64,000 nt of DNA from VAZQ01 sp963840535 (GCA_963840535.1 CAWIZJ010000043.1:62001-126000); one strand, 5' to 3'; positions 45,200 to 56,295 are shown, counted from the first letter of the stretch. The notes: a model not told the origin generated them from the sequence alone. Made by a program: numbers and translations.

Positions 45200-45665
45200 T
45201 CAGCGGGCTGCCGGTATCACGTGCACGATACGATAGCCGCGGGACTTGAGCTCGCGCAGCAAGGCGGGAAGCATCGCTGCGGTTTGCGCCTTGGTGGCGT
45301 GAAACAGCACAATTCCGCCACGATTGCTTTCGAGGCGGCTCACGCAATTGACGCCGTGCCAGCTCCCGATGCACGAGCGCGCTGCGTCCCGACAGGAAGA
45401 ACGAGGCACGCACGCATTCGCGCTGCAGTGCATCGAGCACGCGTGCTGTGGTGCCGGGCTCGGGACCATCGTCGAAGGTGAGAACCACCTCCTTGGGCGC
45501 GAGCGCCAGCGTGGAATGCTTGCGTCCGATCCTCGGCGTCGCGGCGGCATCGACCGGCAAGATGCGTGCGGTCCCGAGCGCATCGTCCCGGCAGGGCGTC
45601 GGCTCGCTGCGCGCCGCGGCGACGGTCAGCACCATGAGGAACAACGCGACGCCGAACGATCTCAT
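45200..45665 (-). pseudogene. Internally deleted polysaccharide deacetylase paralogue
   Basis: The N terminus is complete: MRSFGVALFLMVLTVAAARS as signal peptide, then VVLTFDDGPEPGTTARVLDA and ASFFLSGRSALVHRELARR. The sequence then jumps, in another frame, to VSRLESNRGGIVLFHATKAQ and MLPALLRELKSRGYRIVHVI. The middle of the NodB domain, about 100 residues including the metal histidines, is missing. No single sequencing error explains that, so I call it a deletion pseudogene of the neighbour at 43.7-45.0 kb. Confidence 0.8.
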
Positions 45666-45792
45666 CGCAAGGACCTGTGGCGTGACGACGCGACGGTTCC
45701 GTGGTCCGGCGTCGAGAGCGGGCGCGATTGCCAGTCTAGGGCACGCGGCGTACAAGCCCAACACATCCGCCTCTATGTTGCGGCAGGCCGGC

Positions 45793-47199
45793 ATGCGCGA
45801 GGAAAAGGACGTGACCGCGGCGCCAGCCCCCCTCGCCTTGCGCGAGGAGGACGGAACGGTGCGCGAGGACTATGTCGAGCGTGTCGTGCAGGCCATCGGC
45901 GCCGGCAACTCGGCGGCATTGCGCGAGCTGATCGGGGAGTTGCACGAGGCCGATGTCGGCGACCTGATCGAAGCGCTCGACGCGGAGCTGCGTCCCCGGC
46001 TCGTCAAGCTGATGGGGCACGATTTCGACTTCACCGCATTGACCGAAGTCGATGACACGGTCCGCGAGGAGATACTGGAGGAATTGCCGGCTGAAACCGT
46101 GGCCGAGGGAGTGCGCGGGCTCGATTCGGACGATGCGGTCGCCATCCTCGAAGACCTGCCGCAGGACGAGCAGGCCGAGATCCTCGAGCAGCTTCCGGCA
46201 TCCGAGCGGGTCGCGCTCGCGCGCAGCCTGCATTATCCCGAGAACTCGGCCGGCCGGCGCATGCAGACCGAGCTGATCGCGGTGCCGCCGTCGTGGACCG
46301 TGGGGCGGACCATCGACTACATGCGCGAGGCCCCCGACCTTCCGGACCGATTCTGGGAACTCTACGTCGTCGACCCCGACCGGAAGCTGACCGGCGCCGT
46401 AGCGCTCGATCGACTGTTGCGAACCAAGCGCCCGGTGCCGGTCGCGGAGCTCGTCGACGAGGACCTCAGGCCGGTACGGGTCAACGACGATCAGGAGGAT
46501 GTGGCCCGCCTGTTCGAGCGCTATGATCTCGTTTCGGTGCCGGTCGTCGACGAGAACGAACGACTGGTCGGCGTCATCACCTTCGACGACATCGTCGACG
46601 TGATCGAGGAGGAGGCGGAGGAAGACATCCACGCCCTCGGCGGCGTCGGCCGCGAGGAGGAATTGTCCAATTCGGTCCTGACCATCGCCCGCGGCCGCTT
46701 TCCCTGGCTGTTCGCCAACCTGCTCACTGCGCTTCTGGCCTCGTGGGTGATCAGCACCTTCGAGAATTCGCTCGAGAAGATGGTGGCGCTCGCGGTGCTG
46801 ATGCCGATCGTCGCCAGCATGGGCGGCAATGCCGGCACCCAGACCATGACGGTGACGGTGCGGGCGCTCGCGACTCGCGAGTTGTCGAGCGGCAATGCCT
46901 GGCGCATCGTGCAGCGGGAGCTCTGCGTCGGGGTGCTCAACGGCCTCGGCTTTGCTTTGATCATGGGGTTGATCGCGCGCGCCTGGTTTCAAATTCCGGA
47001 TCTGGGCCTGGTGATCGCGCTCGCCATGGTGACGGTGCTCGTCGCGGCGGCCCTCGGCGGCATCCTGGTCCCATTGGTCCTGACCCGGCTGGGCGTCGAC
47101 CCGGCGGTGTCCTCGGGTCCGTTCGTGACCACCATCACCGACGTGGTCGGGTTCTTCGCCTTCCTCGGAATTGCAACGCTGTGGTTCGGGTTGAGATGA
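45793..47199 (+). CDS. mgtE: Magnesium transporter MgtE
   Basis: MgtE is a Mg2+ channel gated by its cytoplasmic domains. The protein has an acidic N domain (LIGELHEADVGDLIEALDAE, EEILEELPAETVAEGVR), a CBS pair (AVALDRLLRTKRPVPVAELV; DLVSVPVVDENERLVGVITF) and a C-terminal membrane domain with about five segments, including the signature PIVASMGGNAGTQTMTVTVR and ending LGIATLWFGLR. I chose the ATG at 45793; one at 45775 is possible. Length is 468 residues, usual for the family. Confidence 0.94.
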   Translation: MREEKDVTAAPAPLALREEDGTVREDYVERVVQAIGAGNSAALRELIGELHEADVGDLIEALDAELRPRLVKLMGHDFDFTALTEVDDTVREEILEELPAETVAEGVRGLDSDDAVAILEDLPQDEQAEILEQLPASERVALARSLHYPENSAGRRMQTELIAVPPSWTVGRTIDYMREAPDLPDRFWELYVVDPDRKLTGAVALDRLLRTKRPVPVAELVDEDLRPVRVNDDQEDVARLFERYDLVSVPVVDENERLVGVITFDDIVDVIEEEAEEDIHALGGVGREEELSNSVLTIARGRFPWLFANLLTALLASWVISTFENSLEKMVALAVLMPIVASMGGNAGTQTMTVTVRALATRELSSGNAWRIVQRELCVGVLNGLGFALIMGLIARAWFQIPDLGLVIALAMVTVLVAAALGGILVPLVLTRLGVDPAVSSGPFVTTITDVVGFFAFLGIATLWFGLR

Positions 47200-47378
47200 C
47201 GATCCAGGCGGGCTCTGTCATGCGCCGTGCCTGTGGGTGACGGGATCGGGACCCCGACGCTTACCGACCACTCCCTGACCTGGCCCGCGCGGCATGCTGG
47301 GCGACAAGCCGAATCGGTCAGTGGGCCGCGCTCAATCGCGCGGCCTCCTTGGACGATGCAAGGGAATCACATAGTCGT

Positions 47379-47750
47379 ATGTCCGTCATGATGCGGGTCA
47401 GGTTGAAGGCCGACGGACGGATCGTCGAGATACTCCCCGACGGAAGCGAGCGGGCGTTGCCTGGCCAGGTCGCGACGGCGGTGGATCGGTCCGCTGCGGC
47501 TGCGCGGCCGGTCAATGGAGCACCGACCGCGGCCGAATACGCCCGCGGAGTGCGCGCCCGCACCAGGCTCACGCAGGCGGAGTTCGCCGCGCGCATCGGA
47601 GTGCCGATCGAGACCGTGCGAAACTGGGAGCAGGGCAAGCGCTCGCCGCGCGGCCCTGCGCGCGCATTGCTCAAGGTGATCGACAAGGCGCCCGACGTGG
47701 CGTTCGCGGTGCTGCGTACGGATGGTCCCCAGACGACCGACGGCAGATGA
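47379..47750 (+). CDS. XRE-family DNA-binding protein (antitoxin-like)
   Basis: The product ends in a clear helix-turn-helix: RTRLTQAEFAARIGVPIETV and RNWEQGKRSPRGPARALLKV, followed by DKAPDVAFAVLRTDGPQ. This resembles HigA-type antitoxins. The N-terminal part (MRVRLKADGRIVEILPDGSE) looks like the short strand pair such antitoxins carry. No toxin gene lies beside it. ATGs at 47379 and 47388 are both possible starts. Confidence 0.78.
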   Translation: MSVMMRVRLKADGRIVEILPDGSERALPGQVATAVDRSAAAARPVNGAPTAAEYARGVRARTRLTQAEFAARIGVPIETVRNWEQGKRSPRGPARALLKVIDKAPDVAFAVLRTDGPQTTDGR

Positions 47751-47937
47751 CCGGACCGGCGGCGACAGCCGCCGCCAGCCAGGATCGCGCAGAGCCGGAG
47801 CAACGTCGGCCCGGATGCAGGCGATCTCGCCCACCCTGCGATCCACGCAGATCCGGAACGGACGACAGGCGGCGCCTCGCACTGTATGATCCTCCGCGGT
47901 CGTCCTTCCTCTGCCATCGGGTCCCAAGGAGTTTGCA

Positions 47938-48771
47938 ATGAACGTCGTCGACGCCAAAGGCGCCAGAATTCCCGCGATCGGTCTCGGTACCATGACGCTC
48001 AAAGGCGATATTTGCGTCGAGGCGGTGAAGTCCGCACTGCGACTGGGATATCGTCATATCGACACTGCCGAGCGCTACGGCAACGAGGCCGAGGTCGGTG
48101 AGGGACTGCAGCAGGGCATCGCTGCCGCCGGGCTCGAGCGCAATGATGTTTTCGTGACCACCAAGGTCTATCATGACAAGCTCGCTGCCGCCGATTTCCA
48201 GCGCTCGTTCGACGAGAGCCTGCAGAAGCTCCGGTTGCCCTGGGTCGATCTCCTGCTGATCCACTGGCCCAACCCGAACGTGCCGCTGGCGGAGACGCTG
48301 GGCGTGCTCTGCAAGGCCAAGCGCGACGGCCGCACCAGGCATGTCGGCGTCGCCAATTTCACGACCGCTCTGCTCGCCGAAGCAACCAGGCTCGCCAGCG
48401 AACCCCTGGTGACCAACCAGATCGAGGTTCACCCCTTCATCGACCAGAGCAAGGTCCTCGCCGCTTGTCGTCAGCACGGACTGGCGGTCACTGCCTATTG
48501 CCCGATTTCGCGTGGCAAGGTGCCGGGCAACGAGGTGCTGGAGCGCATCGGAAAGGCGCATGGCAAGAGCTCCTCGCAAGTCGCGCTGCGCTATCTGGTG
48601 CAGCAGGGAATCATCCCGATTCCGCGCACCGCCACGCCCGACCATCAGGCCGCCAATCTTGCGGTATTCGATTTTGCCTTGACCGACGCGGAAATGGCGG
48701 AGATCGGCAAGCTCAAGAAGCCCGACGGTCGGGTCGTCAATCCACCGCACGCGCCCAAGTGGGACAGCTGA
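47938..48771 (+). CDS. Aldo/keto reductase
   Basis: The 277-residue NADPH-dependent TIM-barrel reductase has the AKR course: GLGTMTLKGDICVEAVKSAL, LGYRHIDTAERYGNEAEVGE with catalytic Asp and Tyr, VTTKVYHDKLAAADFQRSFD with the Lys, LLLIHWPNPNVPLAETLGVL, and IPIPRTATPDHQAANLAVFD near the cofactor site. It ends NPPHAPKWDS. The next gene is a close paralogue five bases later. Substrate unknown. Confidence 0.92.
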   Translation: MNVVDAKGARIPAIGLGTMTLKGDICVEAVKSALRLGYRHIDTAERYGNEAEVGEGLQQGIAAAGLERNDVFVTTKVYHDKLAAADFQRSFDESLQKLRLPWVDLLLIHWPNPNVPLAETLGVLCKAKRDGRTRHVGVANFTTALLAEATRLASEPLVTNQIEVHPFIDQSKVLAACRQHGLAVTAYCPISRGKVPGNEVLERIGKAHGKSSSQVALRYLVQQGIIPIPRTATPDHQAANLAVFDFALTDAEMAEIGKLKKPDGRVVNPPHAPKWDS

Positions 48772-48776
48772 GCGCC

Positions 48777-49606
48777 ATGGTGCCGGTCGTCGAAGCGCAT
48801 GGTGCGCGGATCCCGCTGATCGGTCTCGGCACCTGGGACCTGCGCGGACGCAGCTGCGCACGCCTGGTCGAGCACGCCCTGCGTCTGGGTTACCGGCACG
48901 TCGATACCGCGGAAATGTACGGCAACGAGCGCGAGGTGGGAGAGGGGCTGCGCGCATCCGGCGTCGGGCGCGACGACGTGTTCGTCGTTACCAAGGTGTG
49001 GCCGTCGAATTTCGCCGCCGGCGATCTCGAACGGTCGGCCGAGCAGAGCCTGGCGCGGATGCGGCTCTCGCAGGTCGACCTGCTGCTGCTGCATTGGCCG
49101 AATCCGAAGATTCCGCTCAGCCGAGACGGTCGGCGCCCTGTGCCGGGTCAAGCGCCTGCGGGCTGGCTCGTCACATCGGGATCTCCAACTTCACCGTCGC
49201 GTTGATCGAGCAGGCGCTCGAGATCGCGGACGAGCCGCTGGCCTGCAACCAGATCGAGGTCCATGCCTTTCTCGACCAGTCCAAGGTGATCCCGGCCTGC
49301 CGCCGAAACGGCATGGCGGTCGTGGCCTACAGCCCCATTGCCCGCGGCGGGGTGAAGGATTCCGAGGTGCTCGTCGCGCATCGGCCGCTCGCGCGGCAAG
49401 ACCGCGGCTCAGGTGGGCCTGCGCTATCTGGTCCAGCAGGATATCGCCGTCATTCCGCGCACCAGCCGGATCGAGCGGCTGGCGGAGAATTTCGCGATCT
49501 TCGACTTCGAGCTTTCGGATCAGGAGATGGTCGACATCGCGGCCTTGACCAACCGCGCGGGCGGATCGTCGACTACGCCTATTCGGGCTCGCCGAAATGG
49601 GACTGA
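48777..49606 (+). CDS. Second aldo/keto reductase (about three frame changes)
   Basis: The start MVPVVEAHGARIPLIGLGTW, LGYRHVDTAEMYGNEREVGE and VVTKVWPSNFAAGDLERSAE are in one frame up to LLLHWPNPKIPL near 49120. The next frame gives HIGISNFTVALIEQALEIAD and IPACRRNGMAVVAYSPIARG up to about 49370, a third gives VGLRYLVQQDIAVIPRTSRI and the last returns to GRIVDYAYSGSPKWD with TGA at 49606. Each segment aligns with the neighbour, so the span is one gene with three indels or an early pseudogene. It is a tandem duplicate. Confidence 0.8.
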
Positions 49607-49832
49607 GACGCATCGAGGGATTGAAATGCCATTGATCCGGCCGATCGGTGTGGTGCAGTCGGCGGTGATCGCAGCGACCACGCTGGGCGCGCCTGACAGG
49701 CGGTCATCCACTCCTGCCCCCCCTGGGCGGTCGCGACGATTGAGGCTTGCGCCACGACGATTTCGGCGGCTCATGACGAATGGAGCCGCGGACGCATAGT
49801 CCGCCTCGGCCCCGCTCCGTGGCCGAGGAGTC

Positions 49833-50564
49833 GTGAAAGACGAGCTCGATCCTTCCCGGAGGCATCCCATGGGTGCGGCGGCCTATGAAACGTTGCGCGG
49901 GGTCACCACCGCCACCATCACCACCATGCTGCTGAAGAAGGGCATTCGGCGCTGCTGGATGAATGGCCCGAAACCGCTTGCACCGGGCGGCCCGCGTCTG
50001 GTGGGACCTGCATTCACGCTGCGCTTCGTGCCCGTGCGCGAGGATCTCGCCACCCCGGAAAGCTGGGCCAAGCCGATCTCCACGCGCGGCGCGATCGAAG
50101 CGATGCCCGAAGGCTGCATCGCGGTCGCCGATGCCATGGGCGTGTCCTCGGCCGGCATCTTCGGCGACATTCTCACGATGCGCATGATGAAGCGCAACGT
50201 CACGGCGCTCGTTACCGACGGGGCGGTGCGCGACAAGTCGGGCGTGCTCGCCTCGAAACTGCCGGTCTGGTGCGCCGGCGTTGCGGCGCCGGCTTCCGTC
50301 AACGGGCTTACGTTCGTGGGCTGGCAGGAGCCGATCGCGTGCGGCGGCTGCGCCGTATTTCCCGGTGATATCATCGTTTGCGACGACGACGGTGCGGTGG
50401 TGATCCCGCACAATCTCGTCGATTTCGTCGCCGAGGAGGGAGCCGAGCACGAACGCATGGAGACCTGGATCGTCGGCGAGGTCGAGCGCGGAGCCGAGCT
50501 TCCCGGCCTCTATCCCATGAACGAGGAGACCAAGGCGCGCTACGCGGCGTGGAAGAAGAAGTAG
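49833..50564 (+). CDS. RraA-family protein (aldolase-like)
   Basis: The 243-residue product starts at GTG and has the RraA/HMG-aldolase features: GPKPLAPGGPRLVGPAFTLR, EAMPEGCIAVADAMGVSSAG, the conserved ALVTDGAVRDKSGV with Arg and Asp of the active site, and VFPGDIIVCDDDGAVVIPHN. The C-terminal helix (ETKARYAAWKKK) is typical of family members annotated as hydroxy-acid aldolases rather than RNase E inhibitors. Eight bases separate it from the YdcF-like gene. Confidence 0.85.
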   Translation: MKDELDPSRRHPMGAAAYETLRGVTTATITTMLLKKGIRRCWMNGPKPLAPGGPRLVGPAFTLRFVPVREDLATPESWAKPISTRGAIEAMPEGCIAVADAMGVSSAGIFGDILTMRMMKRNVTALVTDGAVRDKSGVLASKLPVWCAGVAAPASVNGLTFVGWQEPIACGGCAVFPGDIIVCDDDGAVVIPHNLVDFVAEEGAEHERMETWIVGEVERGAELPGLYPMNEETKARYAAWKKK

Positions 50565-50571
50565 AGCGCGG

Positions 50572-51393
50572 ATGTTCTTCACTCTCTCCAAGATCCTCGG
50601 TTTTTTCGCGGCACCTTCGAATCTCGCGGTTTCGATCGGGATTTTCGGCCTCCTGCTGCTGACGACGCGGTTCGCGCGTACCGGACGGTGGCTCGCGTTC
50701 GCCAGCCTGGTCGCGCTGGCAATCCTCGGCCTTTCGCCCGTCGGCAATGCGCTGATCATTCCGCTCGAGCAGAGGTTTCCACCCTGGACGGCGGTGCGAG
50801 GGGCGCCGGATGGGATCATCGTGCTGGGTGGGGCGATCTCGCCCGACATTTCGGCGGCGCGTGAGGAGGTCGCGCTCAACGAAGCGGCCGAACGGGTGAC
50901 GGTGGTGTCCGACCTTGCGCGCCTCTACCCCCGCTCCCGCATCCTGTTTACCGGCGGCAGTGCGGCTTTGTTGTGGAGTGACGGCACCGAGGCGGAGTTC
51001 GCGTTGCGGCTGTTCGAGCGCTTCGGGATTGCGCGCTCGCGCATCCTGCTCGAGGAGCGATCCCGCAACACCATCGAAAATGCGCTCTTCTCCAAGGCGC
51101 TCGCTGACCCGAAGCCCGGTGAACGCTGGCTGCTGGTCACCTCGGCGTTTCATTTGCCGCGGGCGGTCGGAGTTTTCCGCAAGGCCGGCTTCGAGGTCGA
51201 GCCCTATCCGGTCGACTGGCGTACGCGCGGTCTTGCTGATGTGTGGCGGCCGTTTCCGACCATGGCCGAGGGATTGCGCCGTACCGACATCGCCATACGC
51301 GAATGGGTCGGTCTCCCGGTCTATTGGCTCATCGGCAGGAGCTCGGAGCTATTTCCTGCTCCAGGTCTTCCTGCTCCAGGTCGCGAGCGCTGA
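50572..51393 (+). CDS. YdcF-like (DUF218) membrane protein
   Basis: Two N-terminal hydrophobic segments (SIGIFGLLLLTTRFART; LAFASLVALAILGLSPVGN) anchor a DUF218 domain: DGIIVLGGAISPDISAAREE, RILFTGGSAALLWSDGTEAE, RSRNTIENALFSKALA and LLVTSAFHLPRAVGVFRKAG. Family members include SanA and ElyC, linked to envelope barrier functions. Molecular activity is not established. Length 273 residues, frame intact. Confidence 0.87.
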   Translation: MFFTLSKILGFFAAPSNLAVSIGIFGLLLLTTRFARTGRWLAFASLVALAILGLSPVGNALIIPLEQRFPPWTAVRGAPDGIIVLGGAISPDISAAREEVALNEAAERVTVVSDLARLYPRSRILFTGGSAALLWSDGTEAEFALRLFERFGIARSRILLEERSRNTIENALFSKALADPKPGERWLLVTSAFHLPRAVGVFRKAGFEVEPYPVDWRTRGLADVWRPFPTMAEGLRRTDIAIREWVGLPVYWLIGRSSELFPAPGLPAPGRER

Positions 51394-51616
51394 CGACGGG
51401 TCATTCGAGGCTGCCGCACACGTGTGTCACCCGATGGGAATTCATTAACCTGTCGTGCACCGATTGCGGCGACAATGCGAAGGCGGTGTGCAGAAAGTTT
51501 GTTCGGTCGGCGTCTGCAACAGATGCTTTTGCCCTGCTGATTCGTGACGTCGAAGTCGTGGGCCGACGGTTCAAGATGCAGTCGACGCGCATTCGTCTGG
51601 AAGAGGAGCTTGTGCA

Positions 51617-51787
51617 ATGCGGGTCGATATTCGGCCAGCAGTTCCTGGCGTGGCGCCTCGGACATCGGAGGCCTGGGCCCGTCGCGATCGGCGGCTGCGG
51701 TGGATCGCAAACGCGGTCACGGCCGTCACGGCGGCAGTGGCGATCATGATCGTGGCGACGGCGGCGGTGATGCTCGGCATCACCTGA
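51617..51787 (+). CDS. Small single-TM protein (56 residues)
   Basis: ATG at 51617 with AGAGGAG about eight bases before it. The product reads MRVDIRPAVPGVAPRTSEAW, ARRDRRLRWIANAVTAVTAA and VAIMIVATAAVMLGIT, a charged N terminus then one long membrane segment ending at the C terminus. This is the shape of a tail-anchored peptide. It lies 114 bases before the rhodanese gene. The good ribosome site is the main support. Confidence 0.5.
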   Translation: MRVDIRPAVPGVAPRTSEAWARRDRRLRWIANAVTAVTAAVAIMIVATAAVMLGIT

Positions 51788-51901
51788 GCCACTTCCGGCT
51801 CGGCCACGGCCGACAGCGCGAGCGGCGACATAAGCGAGCGAGCCGGGCTTGACCCTGGCCGGGCGCTCGGGCCACATCGCTCGTGATCCGGGAGCGAGCC
51901 C

Positions 51902-52316
51902 ATGGCCCAGAACATCACCACGCATGTCGATTCGCTCGTCGCGGCGGCCGAGCGCGTGATCGTGAGCCTGTCCGCCGACGAGGCCGTGAAGTTGCACGGC
52001 CGCGGCGATGTGGTGTTCGTCGACCTGCGCGACATCCGCGAGCTCAACCGCGAGGGGCGCGTGCCGGGCGCCTTCCATTGCCCGCGCGGGATGCTGGAGT
52101 TCTGGATCGATCCGGTCAGCAAGTATCACAAGCCTGAGTTCGCCGAAGACAAGCGCTTCGTTTTCTTCTGTGCCGCCGGCCAGCGTTCGGCGTTGGCGAC
52201 GGAAACCGCACAGCGCATGGGCCTCAAACCGGTGGCACATGTCGCCGGCGGTTTCACCGCCTGGAAGGCGGCCGGCGGGCCGGTCGAGGCGACCGCCCGT
52301 CAAACCGAGGTCGTGA
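51902..52316 (+). CDS. Rhodanese-domain protein (frame change near 3' end)
   Basis: The protein has one rhodanese domain: VVFVDLRDIRELNREGRVPG, AFHCPRGMLEFWIDP and the active-site cysteine in FVFFCAAGQRSALATETAQR, ending HVAGGFTAWKAAGGPVEA. After that the read frame continues into the next gene; in the neighbouring frame it ends PPVKPRS with TGA at 52316, giving about 137 residues. A one-base indel near 52293 is likely. Sulfur transfer or thiosulfate detoxification is the usual role. It precedes the GST gene by five bases. Confidence 0.85.
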
Positions 52317-52321
52317 GGCCG

Positions 52322-52993
52322 ATGCGGACTCGTCATCGGCAACAAGAACTATTCCTCGTGGTCATTGCGGCCATGGATCGCCATGAAGGTCGCGGGCATT
52401 CCTTTCGAGGAGGAGGTGATCTCGCTCGATGCCGGAGATTTCAAGGCAAGGGTCAACGAGATCTCGGGCACCGGCAAGGTGCCGGCACTGGCCGACGCGC
52501 AAGGTGCGGGTCTGGGAATCGCTCGCCATCCTCGAATATCTCGCTGAGAAGTTTCCCGCGGCCCGGCTTTGGCCTGCCGATCCGGCGGCGCGCGCTCATG
52601 CCCGTGCCGTTGCTGCCGAGATGCATGCTGGCTTCGTTCCACTGCGTCGCCACTTGCCGATGAACATGTGGCGGCCGGTCAAGCGACGCGACCTCACGCC
52701 CGAGGTCATGGCCAATGTCGCCCGCATCGACGCCATGTGGACGGATTGTCGCATGCGGTTCGGCGCCGGCGGCGCGTTCCTGTTCGGGCCGTTCGGTGCT
52801 GCCGATGCGATGTATGCGCCCGTCGTCTCGCGCTTTCATACCTACGGGGTCGAGGTCGGGGCCATCGCGCGTGCGCTACATGGATGCGGTGATGGCATTG
52901 CCGGCATGGGGCGAGTGGAGGGCCGCGGCGCTCGCCGAGCCCTGGGTGCTCGCCGAGGACGAGGTGGACTGGCCGAGGGTGGAGCGCGTATGA
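52322..52993 (+). CDS. Glutathione S-transferase (about three frame changes)
   Basis: With one base removed after ATGCGG the start reads LVIGNKNYSSWSLRPWIAMK, the thioredoxin-fold N terminus with the SSWSLRPW motif, followed by GTGKVPALAD. Near 52500 the frame changes to KVRVWESLAILEYLAEKFPA, and near 52868 to RYMDAVMALPAWGEWRAAAL, ending VDWPRVERV at 52993. Joined, this is a full GST of about 223 residues like those that begin LVIGNKNYSSWSLR. Three indels in 670 bases is high; either poor read quality or decay. Confidence 0.82.
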
Positions 52994-53244
52994 CTGGCCA
53001 AACCGATGGATTGCCTAAGTTTAAGCTGCGCGATAGCGTACGAACCCAATATGACCTACGGCGCTGGCGGACCTTCGCGGGTGGCCTCGAGGCCAAAAAA
53101 TGTCGGGGAGGTGTATTGATTCCCTCGCAGGAACGAAAGAAATACACGCCGTGCCCTGGCAACCTCGTTCGTTTCGGCGTGCCTGCCGAGCGAGATCGTT
53201 TAACAGCGGGTTCAAACCTCTTATCCGTCCTTGGAGCTGTCATC

Positions 53245-54418
53245 ATGCGATATCGCGCTATCGCTCAGTTTTCGGCTGTGCTTTCGGCCCTCGTCCTCTT
53301 TTGCGCTGCAGCAAAGGCGGAGGAGGCCAAGAGCGACGTAAAAGGGCTCTTCCTGCTGACCGATTACCCGGCGGTGACGCTGCGACCGGGCACCAACTCG
53401 TCGATCAATCTCAAGCTGCAGAACTATGGGCTGCCTCCGGAGCGCCTGGCGCTCTCGGTGGGTGGCGTGCCCTCCGGGTGGACGGCGACGCTGATCGGCG
53501 GCGGTCAGCCGGTTTCGGCGGCCCTGCCTGCGACCAATTCGAGCGTCTCGCTCGAGCTTCGCCTCGACGTGCCCAAGGAAGCTCCGGTGGGCACCACCAA
53601 CCTGACGGTGAATGCGAAGGGGTCGGGCGAGCGACCGCCTCGCTGCCGATCGAGGTGAGGCTTGCGACCGACCTGCCGGCGAAGCTCACGCTCAATCCGC
53701 AGTTGCCCGAGTTGCGCGGCACCTCGAAGTCGAGCTTCGAATTCCAGCTCGGGATCAAGAACGACAGCGGCAAGAAGGTCATCGCCAGTCTGTCGGCGCA
53801 GGCGCCACCGAACTTCGAGGCCACCTTTACCGAGCAGTACGGCAGCCAGGAGCTCAATGCGCTGCCGCTCGATCCGGGCCAGTCGAAGGACGTGAAGCTC
53901 AAGGTGCGCCCGCCGAACACCGTCGCTCCCAACAAATACAAGGTGGTGGCCAAGGTTGCGGCCGATGACGCCACCGCGACCTCCGATGTCGTTCTCGACA
54001 TTACCGGTCAGCCCAAGATCGACATCACCGGGCGCGAAGGCCTGCTGAGCGCGCGGGCATCGGCCGGGACCGAGAGCTCGATTCCGATCGTGCTCACCAA
54101 TTCGGGCACCGCGCCGGCGGAGCAGATCGAGCTGTCCGGCTCGGCTCCCACGGGCTGGAAGGTGAACTTCGAGCCCAAGACGGTGGATCGCATCGCTCCC
54201 AACGAGAACAAGGAGGTGCAGGCGCTGATCACGCCGACCGCCAAGGCCATTGCCGGCGATTACGTCACCACGATGCGGGCGTCGTCGCGTGGCGAGAGCG
54301 CGTCGCAGACCTTCCGCGTCGCCGTCCAGACCTCCACCCAATGGGGCATCATCGGCGTAGCGATCGTCGGCATCGCGCTGCTGGTGCTGGTCGGCGCAGT
54401 GGCATGGTTCGGACGGCG

Positions 54419-54422
<4 letters not shown>
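53245..54422 (+). CDS. NEW3-domain exported protein (one frame change)
   Basis: GGAG precedes the ATG at 53245. The signal peptide ends CAAAKAEEAKSD. Two or three NEW3/CARDB-like beta domains follow (SINLKLQNYGLPPERLALSV; SSFEFQLGIKNDSGKKVIAS; SSIPIVLTNSGTAPAEQIEL), each with the GLP.GW or APxNF turn, and the C terminus is a membrane segment WGIIGVAIVGIALLVLVGAV. A one-base deletion near 53632 splits the frame between NAKGSGE and ATASLPIEVRLA. The stop overlaps the ATPase ATG. It is probably the periplasmic part of the transporter encoded next. Confidence 0.88.
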
Positions 54423-55356
<934 letters not shown>

Positions 55357-55367
<11 letters not shown>

Positions 55368-56295
55368 GGGCTCGGCCCTGCACGGCCTCGGGGTCGTGCT
55401 CCTCAAGGAGCTCAACGATCATCTGACCAGCGTGCGCATGCGCGTGCTGGAGTGGCTGGTCGTGCTGTTCGCGTTCGTCGCACTCTACGGCGCAATCCAG
55501 CAGGTCAAGGAGGTGACGGCAGAGGACCCGTTCCTGTTCCTGCGATTGTTCACGACCGCGCGCGAGCCGCTGCCGTTCACCTTCGCCTCGTTCCTGAGCA
55601 TTCTGGTCCCGCTGGTCGCCATAGGTCTCGGCTTCGATGCCATCAATGGCGAGCATAACCGCCGAACCCTCTCGCGCATCCTCTCGCAGCCGATCTATCG
55701 CGACGCGCTGCTGTTCGGAAAATTCCTCGCCGGGTTGCTGGTTCTGGCGATCAGCCTGCTGGCACTGTGGCTGCTGGTGATCGGACTTGGCCTCCTGCTG
55801 CTCGGCGTGCCTCCGAGCGCCGAAGAGGTGGCGCGTGCCTTCATCTTTCTGTTCGTGACCATTGCCTATGGCGGGGTGTGGCTTGCGCTTGCGCTCCTGT
55901 TCTCGATCGTATTCCGCTCGGCGGCAACGGCAGCTTTGATCACGCTCGGGCTATGGCTGTTCCTGACCTTCATCTGGCCGTTTCTCGCTCCGGCCATCGT
56001 CCTGGCGTTTCCGCCGAGCGACGAGGAGACACTGATCCTCGCCGCGCAATACCTCTCGCGGCTCTCGCCCAGCACGCTGTTCAGCGAGGTGATCCTGCCG
56101 ATCTTAAACCCGGCAACGCGCTCGCTCGGTCCCCTCTACGTTCACCAATTGCAGGGGGTCATCCCCGGTGCTCCGTTGCCGCTCGGGGAAAGCCTGATTA
56201 TTGCGTGGCCGCCGATGGTGGGGCTGGTGGCGGCTACGATCCTGCTGTTCGTGATCGGCTACCTGATCTTCCAGCGCCAGGAGGTGCGCGCCTGA
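55357..56295 (+). CDS. ABC-2-type transporter permease
   Basis: The ATG at 55357 overlaps the ATPase gene by 11 bases. The 312-residue protein has about six membrane segments, including VLEWLVVLFAFVALYGAIQQ, FLSILVPLVAIGLGFDAING, LLVLAISLLALWLLVIGLGL and VGLVAATILLFVIGYLIFQR. The segment GFDAINGEHNRRTLSRILSQ is the cytoplasmic loop typical of NosY/ABC-2 permeases. With the NEW3 protein and ATPase it should form one complete transporter; substrate unknown. Confidence 0.92.
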
